A DNA stretch of 64,000 bases from Verrucomicrobiales bacterium (lineage in GTDB: Bacteria; Verrucomicrobiota; Verrucomicrobiia; Limisphaerales; Palsa-1400), in contig PLGF01000083.1 of the NCBI GenBank assembly GCA_003138485.1, positions 33,163 to 97,162 of the forward strand, written 5' to 3'. The notes below the pieces were generated by a model, which was not told where the DNA came from, searched no databases, and saw only the letters and a list, made by a program, of their open reading frames with translations. Both the position numbers and the translations under genes were made by a program. Below, one piece after another: positions 50,112-58,505 of this stretch; the first letter of the stretch is position 1; each line of letters starts with the position of its first letter.

Positions 50112-50456
50112 TCAAGTGTCCACTTCCATCGAAGCCAGCTCCAATTCGCGGCCGGCGCGGAGTTCGCCGCTGGGGTTGTGGCAATCGGGGCATTCGGAAT
50201 AAAGGTTGGCGGAGACAAATTCCCGGCGGCAGGCGGCGCACCAGAATCGCGCCGGCACTTCCTCTATGGTCAATACCGCCCCCTGGGCGCAGGTCCCGTC
50301 GGTGACGGCTTCGAAGGCGAAGCGAAGGGCGTCGGGCACGACGCCGCTCAGAGCGCCGACGCGGAGGCGGATTTCATGGACGCGCGTGGCCCCGGCCTGG
50401 CGGGCTTCGCGCAAAACCTGGCTGATGGCGCTTTGCATGATGGAATACTCATGCAT
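50112..50456 (-). CDS. hypA: hydrogenase maturation nickel metallochaperone HypA
   Basis: [11 protein letters not shown]...; CAAC...CPDC zinc site; downstream of hydrogenase genes. Confidence 0.93.
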   Translation of the reverse strand: MHEYSIMQSAISQVLREARQAGATRVHEIRLRVGALSGVVPDALRFAFEAVTDGTCAQGAVLTIEEVPARFWCAACRREFVSANLYSECPDCHNPSGELRAGRELELASMEVDT

Positions 50457-50461
50457 CCGCG

Positions 50462-50998
50462 CTAAATTTTCTCCGCCTTTTCATAGACAACCATCTCACC
50501 CTCGCCGCGGAGGTCGGAGGGATGGTAGCGCGGGATGGGCATTTGCAATTGCTTGAATTCGACCGGCGACACTTTTTTGTCCACCAGGCCGACGGCCACG
50601 GCGACGCCGTAGATGATGGCTTCAGGGCGCGGCGGGCAGCCTGGGATGTAGAAGTTGACGGGGATGACTTTTTCAACCGGGCCGAGCACGGGGTAGGAAT
50701 CGTGCCAGATGCCGCCGCCGCAGGCGCAGCCGCCGATGGCAAAGACGAGCTTGGGAGCGGGCATGGCGTCATAGGCGCAACGCAGGGCGCGCGCGGTGGA
50801 GCGCATGGCCGGCCCCTGGCAGAGCATGACGTCGGCGTGCCGCGGGGAGCCGACCAGCTTGATGCCGAAGCGCTCGACATCATAGTAGGGAGTCAGGACA
50901 TTGAGGACCTCGATGTCGCAGCCGTTGCAGCCGCCGCTATTGGCATGGTAAACCCAGAGTGAGCGGCCGAACATTTTCTGGCAAAGATTTCTCAGCAT
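50462..50998 (-). CDS. group 4 [NiFe]-hydrogenase small subunit (HycG/HyfI/NuoB-like)
   Basis: HANSGGCNGCDIEVL; FAIGGCACGGGIWHDSYPVLG; YIPGCPPRPEAIIYG. Confidence 0.9.
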   Translation of the reverse strand: MLRNLCQKMFGRSLWVYHANSGGCNGCDIEVLNVLTPYYDVERFGIKLVGSPRHADVMLCQGPAMRSTARALRCAYDAMPAPKLVFAIGGCACGGGIWHDSYPVLGPVEKVIPVNFYIPGCPPRPEAIIYGVAVAVGLVDKKVSPVEFKQLQMPIPRYHPSDLRGEGEMVVYEKAEKI

Positions 50999-51003
50999 GG
51001 GGT

Positions 51004-51528
51004 TTAATCCAGTTCGATTTTGATGTCATCGACCAGCGGTTCGGATTCCAGGAAGGAGCGGGAGCGGAAAATCCAGCGTTCGTTTTCCAGATCGTCAAAG
51101 CGGTAGCCCTTCAGCTTGAGCTGTTCCAGGGGCGAGGTTTCCTTGAAACAACGGCCGCACCGCTGGCAGGTGCTCATAAACAAATCCAGGCGCTGATGCA
51201 CGTCGCTGATCTTGTTGGTGGCGGTTTCAAACTCGTGGCTCATGGTGATGGCTTTCTCCGGGCAGACATCCGAGCAGCGTCCGCAGTAGGTGCAGCGGCG
51301 GCCCAGGTATTTGAGGATGCGAACTTCCTGGCAGACATCGAGCACGAGGATTTCGCGGGCCGGACAGTTGTTGGCGCAGGCGGCGCAGCCGATGCATTTC
51401 TGGGCGTCGAAGATGGGCCGACCGCGGAAGTTCTCCGGCACGGGCCGCGGGTGGGCGGGGTAATCAAGGGTGACGCGGCCGGCTTTGAGGCCGACCATCG
51501 CTTCTTTGAATTTGCTTGTCAGGGACAT
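51004..51528 (-). CDS. 4Fe-4S ferredoxin subunit (HycF/HyfH/NuoI-like)
   Basis: CIGCAACANNCP, CTYCGRCSDVCPEKAI, additional CQRCGRC; start at 51528. Confidence 0.9.
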   Translation of the reverse strand: MSLTSKFKEAMVGLKAGRVTLDYPAHPRPVPENFRGRPIFDAQKCIGCAACANNCPAREILVLDVCQEVRILKYLGRRCTYCGRCSDVCPEKAITMSHEFETATNKISDVHQRLDLFMSTCQRCGRCFKETSPLEQLKLKGYRFDDLENERWIFRSRSFLESEPLVDDIKIELD

Positions 51529-51541
51529 GATAGCATCTCCA

Positions 51542-52468
51542 TCAATGACCGTAACCCGCCAGAGCCAGCGCCGCGAAGGCCACGACGAGCAGGCCGGCGA
51601 AGTAACGGAGGGCCTGGTCAATCCGGTAGCGGGCGTGGGTCGCGGCGACGGCCGTGACGACCAGGACGATGACCAGCACTTTGGCCCAGAAGAGCAGCCA
51701 GCCCAACGGGAAAGGCAGGCCCGATCCCCACGGCACAAAGAGCGCCGCGAACAACGCGCTGTGAATGACCAGCCGCGCCATCTGCGCGTACTTGAACAGC
51801 GCCAGCTTGGGGCCGGAGTATTCCATCAGCGGCCCTTCCATTATTTCCGTCTCGGCCTCGGATATGTCAAAGGGCACCCGCTGGACAAAGGCCTGGAAAG
51901 ACAGCCCCATCACCACCAGCAAAATCAAGCCCGACCACGGAATGCCTGGCACGGCATAAACCGAGCCGTTCAAGACGGCGTCGAGCCGGAAGGACCCCGC
52001 GTGGACCGCGCCGGCAAGAAGAGCGATGGCAAACAAAGGCTCCAAGGCGATCATTGTCATCATCTCCCGGCCGATGCCCAAGAGCGAATAAGTCGATCCC
52101 GCCGCCAGGCCGCCGAGCAGTGTGCATATCCCGCAGAGGGTCAGCAGGTAGATGAGGAGAATGATGTCGCCCGCGCCATTCATGGGGGCGGGAAAGCCCA
52201 TGGGCACCAGGCAGGCGGTCGTCAGCGCCGCGGCCAGCGCGAGCCGGGCGACAAATCGTTGCAGGGCGGGTGATTCGCCCGATTCAATGTCCTCCTTGCC
52301 CAGAAGCTTGAGCAGGTCGAAGTAGGGCTGCCAGAGGGGCGGACCGCGGCGCGATTGCAGACACGCGGTGACCTTGCGCAGGATGCCTTCGCACAACGGC
52401 GCGATGAGCAGGACCACGACGACGTTGGCCAACCCGCCCGCAATCATCCGAATGACGTTAGGATTCAT
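51542..52468 (-). CDS. hydrogenase membrane subunit (HycD/HyfC/NuoH-like)
   Basis: LLIAPLCEGILRKVTACLQSRRGPPLWQPYFDLLKLLGKE; PFDISEAETEIMEGPLMEYSG. Confidence 0.92.
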   Translation of the reverse strand: MNPNVIRMIAGGLANVVVVLLIAPLCEGILRKVTACLQSRRGPPLWQPYFDLLKLLGKEDIESGESPALQRFVARLALAAALTTACLVPMGFPAPMNGAGDIILLIYLLTLCGICTLLGGLAAGSTYSLLGIGREMMTMIALEPLFAIALLAGAVHAGSFRLDAVLNGSVYAVPGIPWSGLILLVVMGLSFQAFVQRVPFDISEAETEIMEGPLMEYSGPKLALFKYAQMARLVIHSALFAALFVPWGSGLPFPLGWLLFWAKVLVIVLVVTAVAATHARYRIDQALRYFAGLLVVAFAALALAGYGH

Positions 52469-54170
52469 CTGACTCCTTTGCGGATGACTCCGCGGCAATC
52501 CCCCTGGCGCGCGCCAGCTTGAGCAATTCCTCCGGGGACCAGACCTTGACGGCGCCCGAGCGGAGGTCGATGGTTTCGAGGCGGTCCGTGCAGGAGAAGC
52601 ACGGGTCGATGCTGCCCAGGGAAATGGTCATGTCGGCCAGTTGCTGGTCCTTGATCATGGCGGGAACGCCCTGGAGGTTCTGATAGGTGGGGGCGCGCAC
52701 GCGCCAGCGGCGCGGGCGGTTGTTCTCGCCGGTGATGACGAAATGATGGCACTCGCCGCGCGGCGCTTCGACCGAAGAGATGCCCAGGCGGCCGACGGGC
52801 AGTTCGTCCTTGATCTCCAACTGGATCGGGCCGCTTTCCATTTTGTCCAGGCATTGGCGGATGATTTTGATTGACTCAAACACTTCGCGCGCCCGCACCA
52901 CCAGGCGCGACCAGACGTCGCCGTCGGGGGCGGTGATGACATCGAAGTCCACGCGGTCATAAGCGGCGTAGGGGTGGTCGCGGCGGCAATCAATCCCGAC
53001 GCCCGCCGCGCGCGCCACCGGGCCGATCAGCCCGGCTTCCTTGACAAGATTGCGGTCGGCGACGCCGACGCCGCGGGTGCGCTTCTGGATGTTGCGGTCC
53101 TGGAGCACGGCGGCGGTGACGGCCTGCCATTCGGTTTCGAGGCGGGCGAGCACCTGGCGGAGTTCGTCTTCCAACGCGGGCGTCAAATCCCGGCGGACGC
53201 CGCCGATGACGCAGAGGCCGTAGGTCTTGCGGTTGCCGGTGATTTTCTCGGCAATCCACATGACCGGTTCGCGAATGCGGAAGGCTTGCATGAACAAAGT
53301 GTCAAAGCCGACGATGTGGCAGGCCAGGCCGACCCAGAGGAGGTGGCTGTGAAGGCGTTCGAGTTCGAGGAGGATGGAGCGGAGGTACTCGGCGCGCGGC
53401 GGGGCCTGCAAGGCGGCGGCGGCTTCGACGGCCTGCGCGTAGGTGACATTATGCACGCAGCCGCAGATGCCGCAGATGCGCTCGGCCATGATCGGGATGT
53501 CGTTGTAGCCCAGAACGGACTCGGCCAGTTTCTCGATGCCGCGATGGACCATGAAGCCGCGGTATTCGCAGCCGCGCACCCGCTCCCCTTCGACGTAGAG
53601 CCGGAAATGGGCAGGCTCGTCGAGGGTGGGATGAAACGGGCCGAAGGGCACGACCGTGCAACCCTCCGGCGGTTCGTCGAACTTGAATTCGCGCTCGTCA
53701 TCGTAGTCATCGGGGACGAAATTCCACGGAATGTCCTTGCGCAGCGGGTGGACCCCATCGGGCCAGCCGTCCGGCAGGACCAGGCGTTTCGGATACGGGT
53801 GGCCGGACAGTTCGATTCCGACCAGATCGCGCAATTCGCGCTCGGCCCAGTTGGCCGCCGGCACGACCGTCGAGATGCTCTCCACACAGGGTTGGCTGGC
53901 GGGAATTTCGGTCAGGATGCTGCAAAGCAGGTGGTCGCGATCAAACGCGAAATTGTGCGCCACCAGGAACGAGCCGGAAAACGACCGGTCATCCGCGCCA
54001 ATGCTCGTGATGAAACGGGCATCCAGGTCGCGAAAAACGTATTCGCAGACGGCCTTCAGCGCGGACGCTTCGACGAAGACAAACAAGCAATGATCCGAGG
54101 GGATATCCGCCCGCCGGATGGCGGGGCCTAACTTCGCCTTCAACTGATCGAGTTTTTCGCGCGCCTTCAT
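52458..54170 (-). CDS. group 4 [NiFe]-hydrogenase large subunit, NuoC-NuoD fusion (HycE/HyfG-like)
   Basis: L1 motif RICGICGCVH (53451-53480) and L2 motif DPCFSCTDR (52581-52607); N-terminal NuoC-like domain. Confidence 0.93.
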   Translation of the reverse strand: MKAREKLDQLKAKLGPAIRRADIPSDHCLFVFVEASALKAVCEYVFRDLDARFITSIGADDRSFSGSFLVAHNFAFDRDHLLCSILTEIPASQPCVESISTVVPAANWAERELRDLVGIELSGHPYPKRLVLPDGWPDGVHPLRKDIPWNFVPDDYDDEREFKFDEPPEGCTVVPFGPFHPTLDEPAHFRLYVEGERVRGCEYRGFMVHRGIEKLAESVLGYNDIPIMAERICGICGCVHNVTYAQAVEAAAALQAPPRAEYLRSILLELERLHSHLLWVGLACHIVGFDTLFMQAFRIREPVMWIAEKITGNRKTYGLCVIGGVRRDLTPALEDELRQVLARLETEWQAVTAAVLQDRNIQKRTRGVGVADRNLVKEAGLIGPVARAAGVGIDCRRDHPYAAYDRVDFDVITAPDGDVWSRLVVRAREVFESIKIIRQCLDKMESGPIQLEIKDELPVGRLGISSVEAPRGECHHFVITGENNRPRRWRVRAPTYQNLQGVPAMIKDQQLADMTISLGSIDPCFSCTDRLETIDLRSGAVKVWSPEELLKLARARGIAAESSAKESDES

Positions 54171-54171
54171 T

Positions 54172-56100
54172 TCAGTGTTCTTTCGGGGCGGCGGAATTCA
54201 CGGACGGCGCCGGGGGCGCGCCGCCGAGCCAGCGGAAATAACGTTTGATCTCGCCGTAATAGCCATGCGCCACGTAGCGGTTACATTCGGCTTCGCGCGC
54301 GTAACCGCAAAGCCACGGAGGCGCGGCGCGGCTGGGAGCGGCGCCGAGCCTTGAAATGAACCGGGCCGCCAGAAACGCCAGCCCCAGGACGGCCAGCAAC
54401 GCCAGCGGAACGAAGATTGAATGCGACTCGACCCCGGAAAGGCCGGTCCATAGGCCGCCGGAGAATGCCGGGGCGCCGCCAAGGGTCTTGCCAAAGCCTT
54501 GCGGGCTTGCCGCCAGCGCGGCATGGACGAGGCCGTAACCAATGGCTGGCATGATCCCGAACATCAGGCAGATCAGCGCCAGCAACAGTTGGGGCATTTG
54601 CATCATCGCGCCAACTTCAAGCCGTCCCCGGCCCGCCGCCCTCTCCTTGACCAGCGCGCTGGTGCGCGAAAGGAAACTTGCGCCAAAGAACTTCACGAAA
54701 GAAGCCAGGGTCAGCGCGCTCGTCAGAATGGCAATGGCGGCGCAGACCGACAGATAGCCCGCCAGACTGCTGCCTTGCACCGTCGCGACGTAAATGGTCC
54801 ATTTGCTGGCGAAGCCGCTGAAGAGCGGGACGCCCGAAATGGACAGGGAAGCAACCAGCGCCGTGGCGGCCGTCAGAGGCATATACTTGAGCAATCCACC
54901 CATCTTATTCAAGTCCTGCGTGCCCGTGGCGTGCAGCATGGAGCCGGCATTGAGGAACAGGAGCGCCTTGAAGACGCCGTGGTTGAGGGTGTGAAAAAGC
55001 GCGCCGATCATGGCCAGCGCCGCCAACGAGGCCGCCGCCGGACCCGCCGCCGGCAGGAGGGCCATGCAGGCCCCAAAACCGAGGAGGATGTAGCCGACCT
55101 GGCCGATGCTGTGGAAGGCCAGCAGCCGCTTGGTCTGCTCCTGCTTGAGCGCCTGCATCGTGCCGGTGAAGAGCGAAATCGTCCCAAGCGCCGCCACCAC
55201 CAGGCCCCAGCGGGCCAGGGGAAAGTCGGCCTGCCCGCCGGCGGGCACCAGCCACAGGAAATAACGCATCACGCCATAGACCCCGGTCTTGATCATCACA
55301 CCGGAGAGCATCGCGCTTACGGGCGACGGCGCCGCCGGGTGCGCGTCCGGCAACCACACCTGGCCGAAGGGCCACATCCCCATCTTGATGCCAAAACCGG
55401 CCAGGAACAGCCCGAATGCCAACGCCGCCAATACGGGTTGCGCGTGCAGCAAAGCCGGCAGGTTCGCGCTGACGGTGTCAAAGTCGTACTTCACCCCGGC
55501 GCTGGAATTGGCGGATGCGCCCGCGCCAGCCAGAATTTCCGCGCCGATAAGGGTCGCCGCGCAAGCTATTTGCATCATCAGCAGGAACTTGTTGGCCGCC
55601 CGGACGTTCTCCGGTTTCTTGTGCTCGAATCGGATGAGCGCGTAGCCGGGCAGGGTCATCATCTGCCAGAAAATGAAGAAAAACCACATCATGTCCGTCG
55701 TGCTCAACAGTCCGTACATCGCCGCCAGAAACAGGAGAAAATAAGGATAATACCGGGCAACGCCATACTCCGCGTAATGCTTCATATAGGCGATGGAATA
55801 AAACGAAGCCGGCACAGCGATCAGAGCCGCCAGCATCAGGAACAGCGCGGTCAACCCGTCCACATGCAGACGCAAGGCGAATCCGATGGAAGGCACTTTG
55901 CAAAACACTTCGGAGCCGGCGGAGGCGCCGCCAGCCAGCACCGTCGCCACGGCGATGAAGATCAGCGTCGAAGTCGCGGCCGTTACCAGGAAGGCGATCC
56001 ACCCTGCCAGCGTCCGGTTCCGCGCGGTAAGCAACGTCAGCGCCGCTCCGGCGACGCAGATGAGAATGGAGGCGAATACCGCCTGTTCGGGAGTCATCAT
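54172..56100 (-). CDS. proton-translocating membrane subunit (HycC/HyfB/NuoL-M-like)
   Basis: LPDAHPAAPSPVSAMLSGVMIKTGVYGVMRY; KRLLAFHSIGQVGYILLGFG; LFHTLNHGVFKALLFLNAGSM. Confidence 0.92.
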   Translation of the reverse strand: MMTPEQAVFASILICVAGAALTLLTARNRTLAGWIAFLVTAATSTLIFIAVATVLAGGASAGSEVFCKVPSIGFALRLHVDGLTALFLMLAALIAVPASFYSIAYMKHYAEYGVARYYPYFLLFLAAMYGLLSTTDMMWFFFIFWQMMTLPGYALIRFEHKKPENVRAANKFLLMMQIACAATLIGAEILAGAGASANSSAGVKYDFDTVSANLPALLHAQPVLAALAFGLFLAGFGIKMGMWPFGQVWLPDAHPAAPSPVSAMLSGVMIKTGVYGVMRYFLWLVPAGGQADFPLARWGLVVAALGTISLFTGTMQALKQEQTKRLLAFHSIGQVGYILLGFGACMALLPAAGPAAASLAALAMIGALFHTLNHGVFKALLFLNAGSMLHATGTQDLNKMGGLLKYMPLTAATALVASLSISGVPLFSGFASKWTIYVATVQGSSLAGYLSVCAAIAILTSALTLASFVKFFGASFLSRTSALVKERAAGRGRLEVGAMMQMPQLLLALICLMFGIMPAIGYGLVHAALAASPQGFGKTLGGAPAFSGGLWTGLSGVESHSIFVPLALLAVLGLAFLAARFISRLGAAPSRAAPPWLCGYAREAECNRYVAHGYYGEIKRYFRWLGGAPPAPSVNSAAPKEH

Positions 56101-56585
56101 GATCGTGCTCCTTCGCTGACGACACTGCCAATGAGGGCGGTGAGTATGGCCAGGGTCGCCCGGATGGCGGGCGAAAGAGCGGGCGAGGGTTTCAAGGACG
56201 CCGGTTGCGCGCCCAGGAGCCAGACCCGCGTTTTGCCGCCGGTTTCAACGCACTTGGCCAGCGTTCCAAGGGAAAGGTTGTGGGTGGAAATCTGCGGGAA
56301 ACGCGCCGCCATCTCCTCCGAACTCAGGAAAACCGTCGAACCGGGCGCCGCGCCAATGTCCACTGCGTCCAGGAAAACCAGGTGGTCAAATCCTGTGCCG
56401 GCACAGCTCGTCACCAGCCGCTCTGGATCGGTACCGGCGACGACCACGTCGGGCACGCCGGCGCGGGTCAGAGCCTCCGCCAGCCGCACTCCGAAGCCGT
56501 CGTCGCCGCCTTGGACGTTGCCCAGCCCCATGAAACAAACACGGCCCCGAAGGGCTGACTGAAGTTGTTGGCACAAGTCGGGCAT
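56097..56585 (-). CDS. hydrogenase maturation protease (HycI/HyaD family)
   Basis: FMGLGNVQGGDDGFGVRLAEAL; HLVFLDAVDIGAAPG. Confidence 0.85.
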   Translation of the reverse strand: MPDLCQQLQSALRGRVCFMGLGNVQGGDDGFGVRLAEALTRAGVPDVVVAGTDPERLVTSCAGTGFDHLVFLDAVDIGAAPGSTVFLSSEEMAARFPQISTHNLSLGTLAKCVETGGKTRVWLLGAQPASLKPSPALSPAIRATLAILTALIGSVVSEGARS

Positions 56586-57433
56586 CAGATGTCCTCCCCA
56601 AGCTTTTTGATTTGTTCGTACGTGAAAACGGGGCCGTCCACGCATATATAGGCGACGCCGATGCAGCAATGGCCGCACTTGCCGACGCCGCATTTCATGT
56701 AGCGCTCGAGAGTGGACATGATGTGGTTTTCCTTGAAGCCCAGCGCCAGCAGGTCCTTGATGACGAAGCGGAACATGACCGGCGGCCCGCAGACAAAGGC
56801 GGTGGTGTTGTCCACCGGCATGTCCACGCCGCTCTTCTTGAAAAGGCTGCCAACGACGCCGACGTGGCCGTCCCAGCCGTTGGCGGCGCGATCCACGGTG
56901 AGATGACACTCCATGGCGCCGCCCTTCTCCCAGGCGCGCAAGTCTGTCAAGTACATCAATTCGCCGGGCGTTTTCGCGCCGTAAAACACCTGGATCCGAC
57001 CATACTTCGCCCGGTTTTGCAGCGCATAGACGATGCAGGAGCGCAGGGGAATCAGCCCGATGCCGCCCGCGACGAAGGTGAGGTTCCTGCCTTCGTATTC
57101 CTCCATGGGAAAGCCGTTGCCGTAAGGGCCGCGCACGGCGAACTTGTCGCGCGGCTTGAGTTGATGGAGCGCGGAGGTGCAACTGCCGACCTGGCGGATG
57201 GTGAAGAAGGTTTCCTCCTCGGTCGGGCTGGGGGGAAGGGAGGCCGGGAATTCGCCGACGCCGAAAAGGGAAACCTGGGCGAACTGTCCGGGGCGGAAGT
57301 GTTTGAACTTCGCCTGCTCGGCCGGGTCCTCGAATCGCCAGTAAAATGTCTTTACCTCGGGGATGTCGTCCACCACCCGGTCCAGGACCGCCAGCTTGGG
57401 CAGATAAATATTCTCAGTGTTGGGCGGGTTCAT
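56585..57433 (-). CDS. FAD/NAD(P)-binding, [2Fe-2S] flavoprotein (AsrB/sulfhydrogenase gamma/HydG-like)
   Basis: FRPGQFAQVSLFGVGEFPASL; VAGGIGLIPLRSCI; C-term MKCGVGKCGHCCIGVAYICVDGPVFTYEQI. Confidence 0.9.
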   Translation of the reverse strand: MNPPNTENIYLPKLAVLDRVVDDIPEVKTFYWRFEDPAEQAKFKHFRPGQFAQVSLFGVGEFPASLPPSPTEEETFFTIRQVGSCTSALHQLKPRDKFAVRGPYGNGFPMEEYEGRNLTFVAGGIGLIPLRSCIVYALQNRAKYGRIQVFYGAKTPGELMYLTDLRAWEKGGAMECHLTVDRAANGWDGHVGVVGSLFKKSGVDMPVDNTTAFVCGPPVMFRFVIKDLLALGFKENHIMSTLERYMKCGVGKCGHCCIGVAYICVDGPVFTYEQIKKLGEDI

Positions 57434-58505
57434 TTTTCGGCGGTTCAGGCGCGGCGCGCCGGATCATTTCGACGATGCTGGGCATTCCAATGTCTCCGTG
57501 GCAAACGGCGGCGCAACGGCCGCAGCCCACGCAAGCGACAGCCAGTTCGCGCTGGATAAAGTATTGAGCCAGCTTGCGGAAAAAGCGGCGGTTGCGGCGG
57601 TCATGCACGGCGCGGCGGGGATTGAAACCGCCCGCCATCCGCGTGAAACCGCTCAGGCCGCAGGAATCCCAGATGCGCACGCGCTCGACTTCCTCCGGCC
57701 CCACCTGGCGGTCGGAAACGGTGAAACAGGTGCAGGCCGGACAGACATAAGTGCAGCCACCGCATTCCAGGCAGCGGTTGCCGATTTCCTCCCAAGTCTT
57801 TTCCAGAATCGTCCCCTGCGAAACATAGCGGACGGTGGCGGTAAACCAGCTCGTGGTGGTTCCAAAACGTTTGCGCACCTCCGCCAGAATGGCGCGCCGG
57901 CGTTCGACGCACGCGCCGGTTCCCTTGCGGAATATCGGCTCGGAGAAAAGCTCTTCGCCGGCCGCCGTTCCGGCCACGGCCATGAATTGCCCGTCGCCAA
58001 GGTCCATGAGCTGCAAATCAAAATGCTCCCGCGCCGCGGGGCCGGTGTCGGCGCACAGGCAGAAGCAGTCGTTGCCGATGTCCTGCGCCGGGTCGGTGCA
58101 GACCATGTTCACCAAAAAGAGGTTCTTGCGCCGCCGCTCGTAATAGACATCCCGGTAATCGCGTCCGAGGTAGAACCGGTCCAGATGCCACAGGCCCGCA
58201 ACGTCGCAGGAGCGGATGCCGAAGATCGCGCGCGGGGGCGCCTCGCAAGCCGGTTCAATGGTCATCGCGCCGTTCTTCCCGTGAACTCTCATCAACCGCT
58301 CAATGTGCGGAAAGACAAACCGCTTGGGCGGGTAATACGGATTGGGCAGATGAAGCCGCACCTGAGCGCGGTTCTCGTCCGTGACGGTGTCGAAATAGCT
58401 GTCGCGGCCCCGGCCGCAGAAGGGCGCGATAACTTCCCGGCCCCGCGCGCGGAGCAGGTCCACGATCTTCAGAACGTTCCCACTGTCAATCAGACGCGCC
58501 TTCAT
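57414..58505 (-). CDS. 4Fe-4S dicluster protein (AsrA/sulfhydrogenase beta/HydB-like)
   Basis: CLECGGCTYVCPACTCF...CVGCGRCAAVCHGDIGMP; AIFGIRSCDVAGLWHLDRFYLG. Confidence 0.88.
   Translation of the reverse strand: MKARLIDSGNVLKIVDLLRARGREVIAPFCGRGRDSYFDTVTDENRAQVRLHLPNPYYPPKRFVFPHIERLMRVHGKNGAMTIEPACEAPPRAIFGIRSCDVAGLWHLDRFYLGRDYRDVYYERRRKNLFLVNMVCTDPAQDIGNDCFCLCADTGPAAREHFDLQLMDLGDGQFMAVAGTAAGEELFSEPIFRKGTGACVERRRAILAEVRKRFGTTTSWFTATVRYVSQGTILEKTWEEIGNRCLECGGCTYVCPACTCFTVSDRQVGPEEVERVRIWDSCGLSGFTRMAGGFNPRRAVHDRRNRRFFRKLAQYFIQRELAVACVGCGRCAAVCHGDIGMPSIVEMIRRAAPEPPKNEPAQH

Noticed and set aside
48773-50305. 510 aa plus-strand ORF opposite prfA/rpmE
   Set aside because: Shadow ORF; both minus-strand genes are universally conserved families.
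52974-54131. 385 aa plus-strand ORF opposite the hydrogenase large subunit
   Set aside because: Antisense to a gene with intact L1/L2 motifs.
52458-56100. Interpretation as respiratory complex I (Nuo) genes
   Set aside because: Both NiFe-ligand motifs, a maturation protease and HypA are present, and NuoE/F/J/K/A-type genes are absent, so group 4 hydrogenase fits better.
54499-56562. 687 aa plus-strand ORF opposite HyfB-like gene
   Set aside because: Arg/Gln-rich antisense frame; no domain content.
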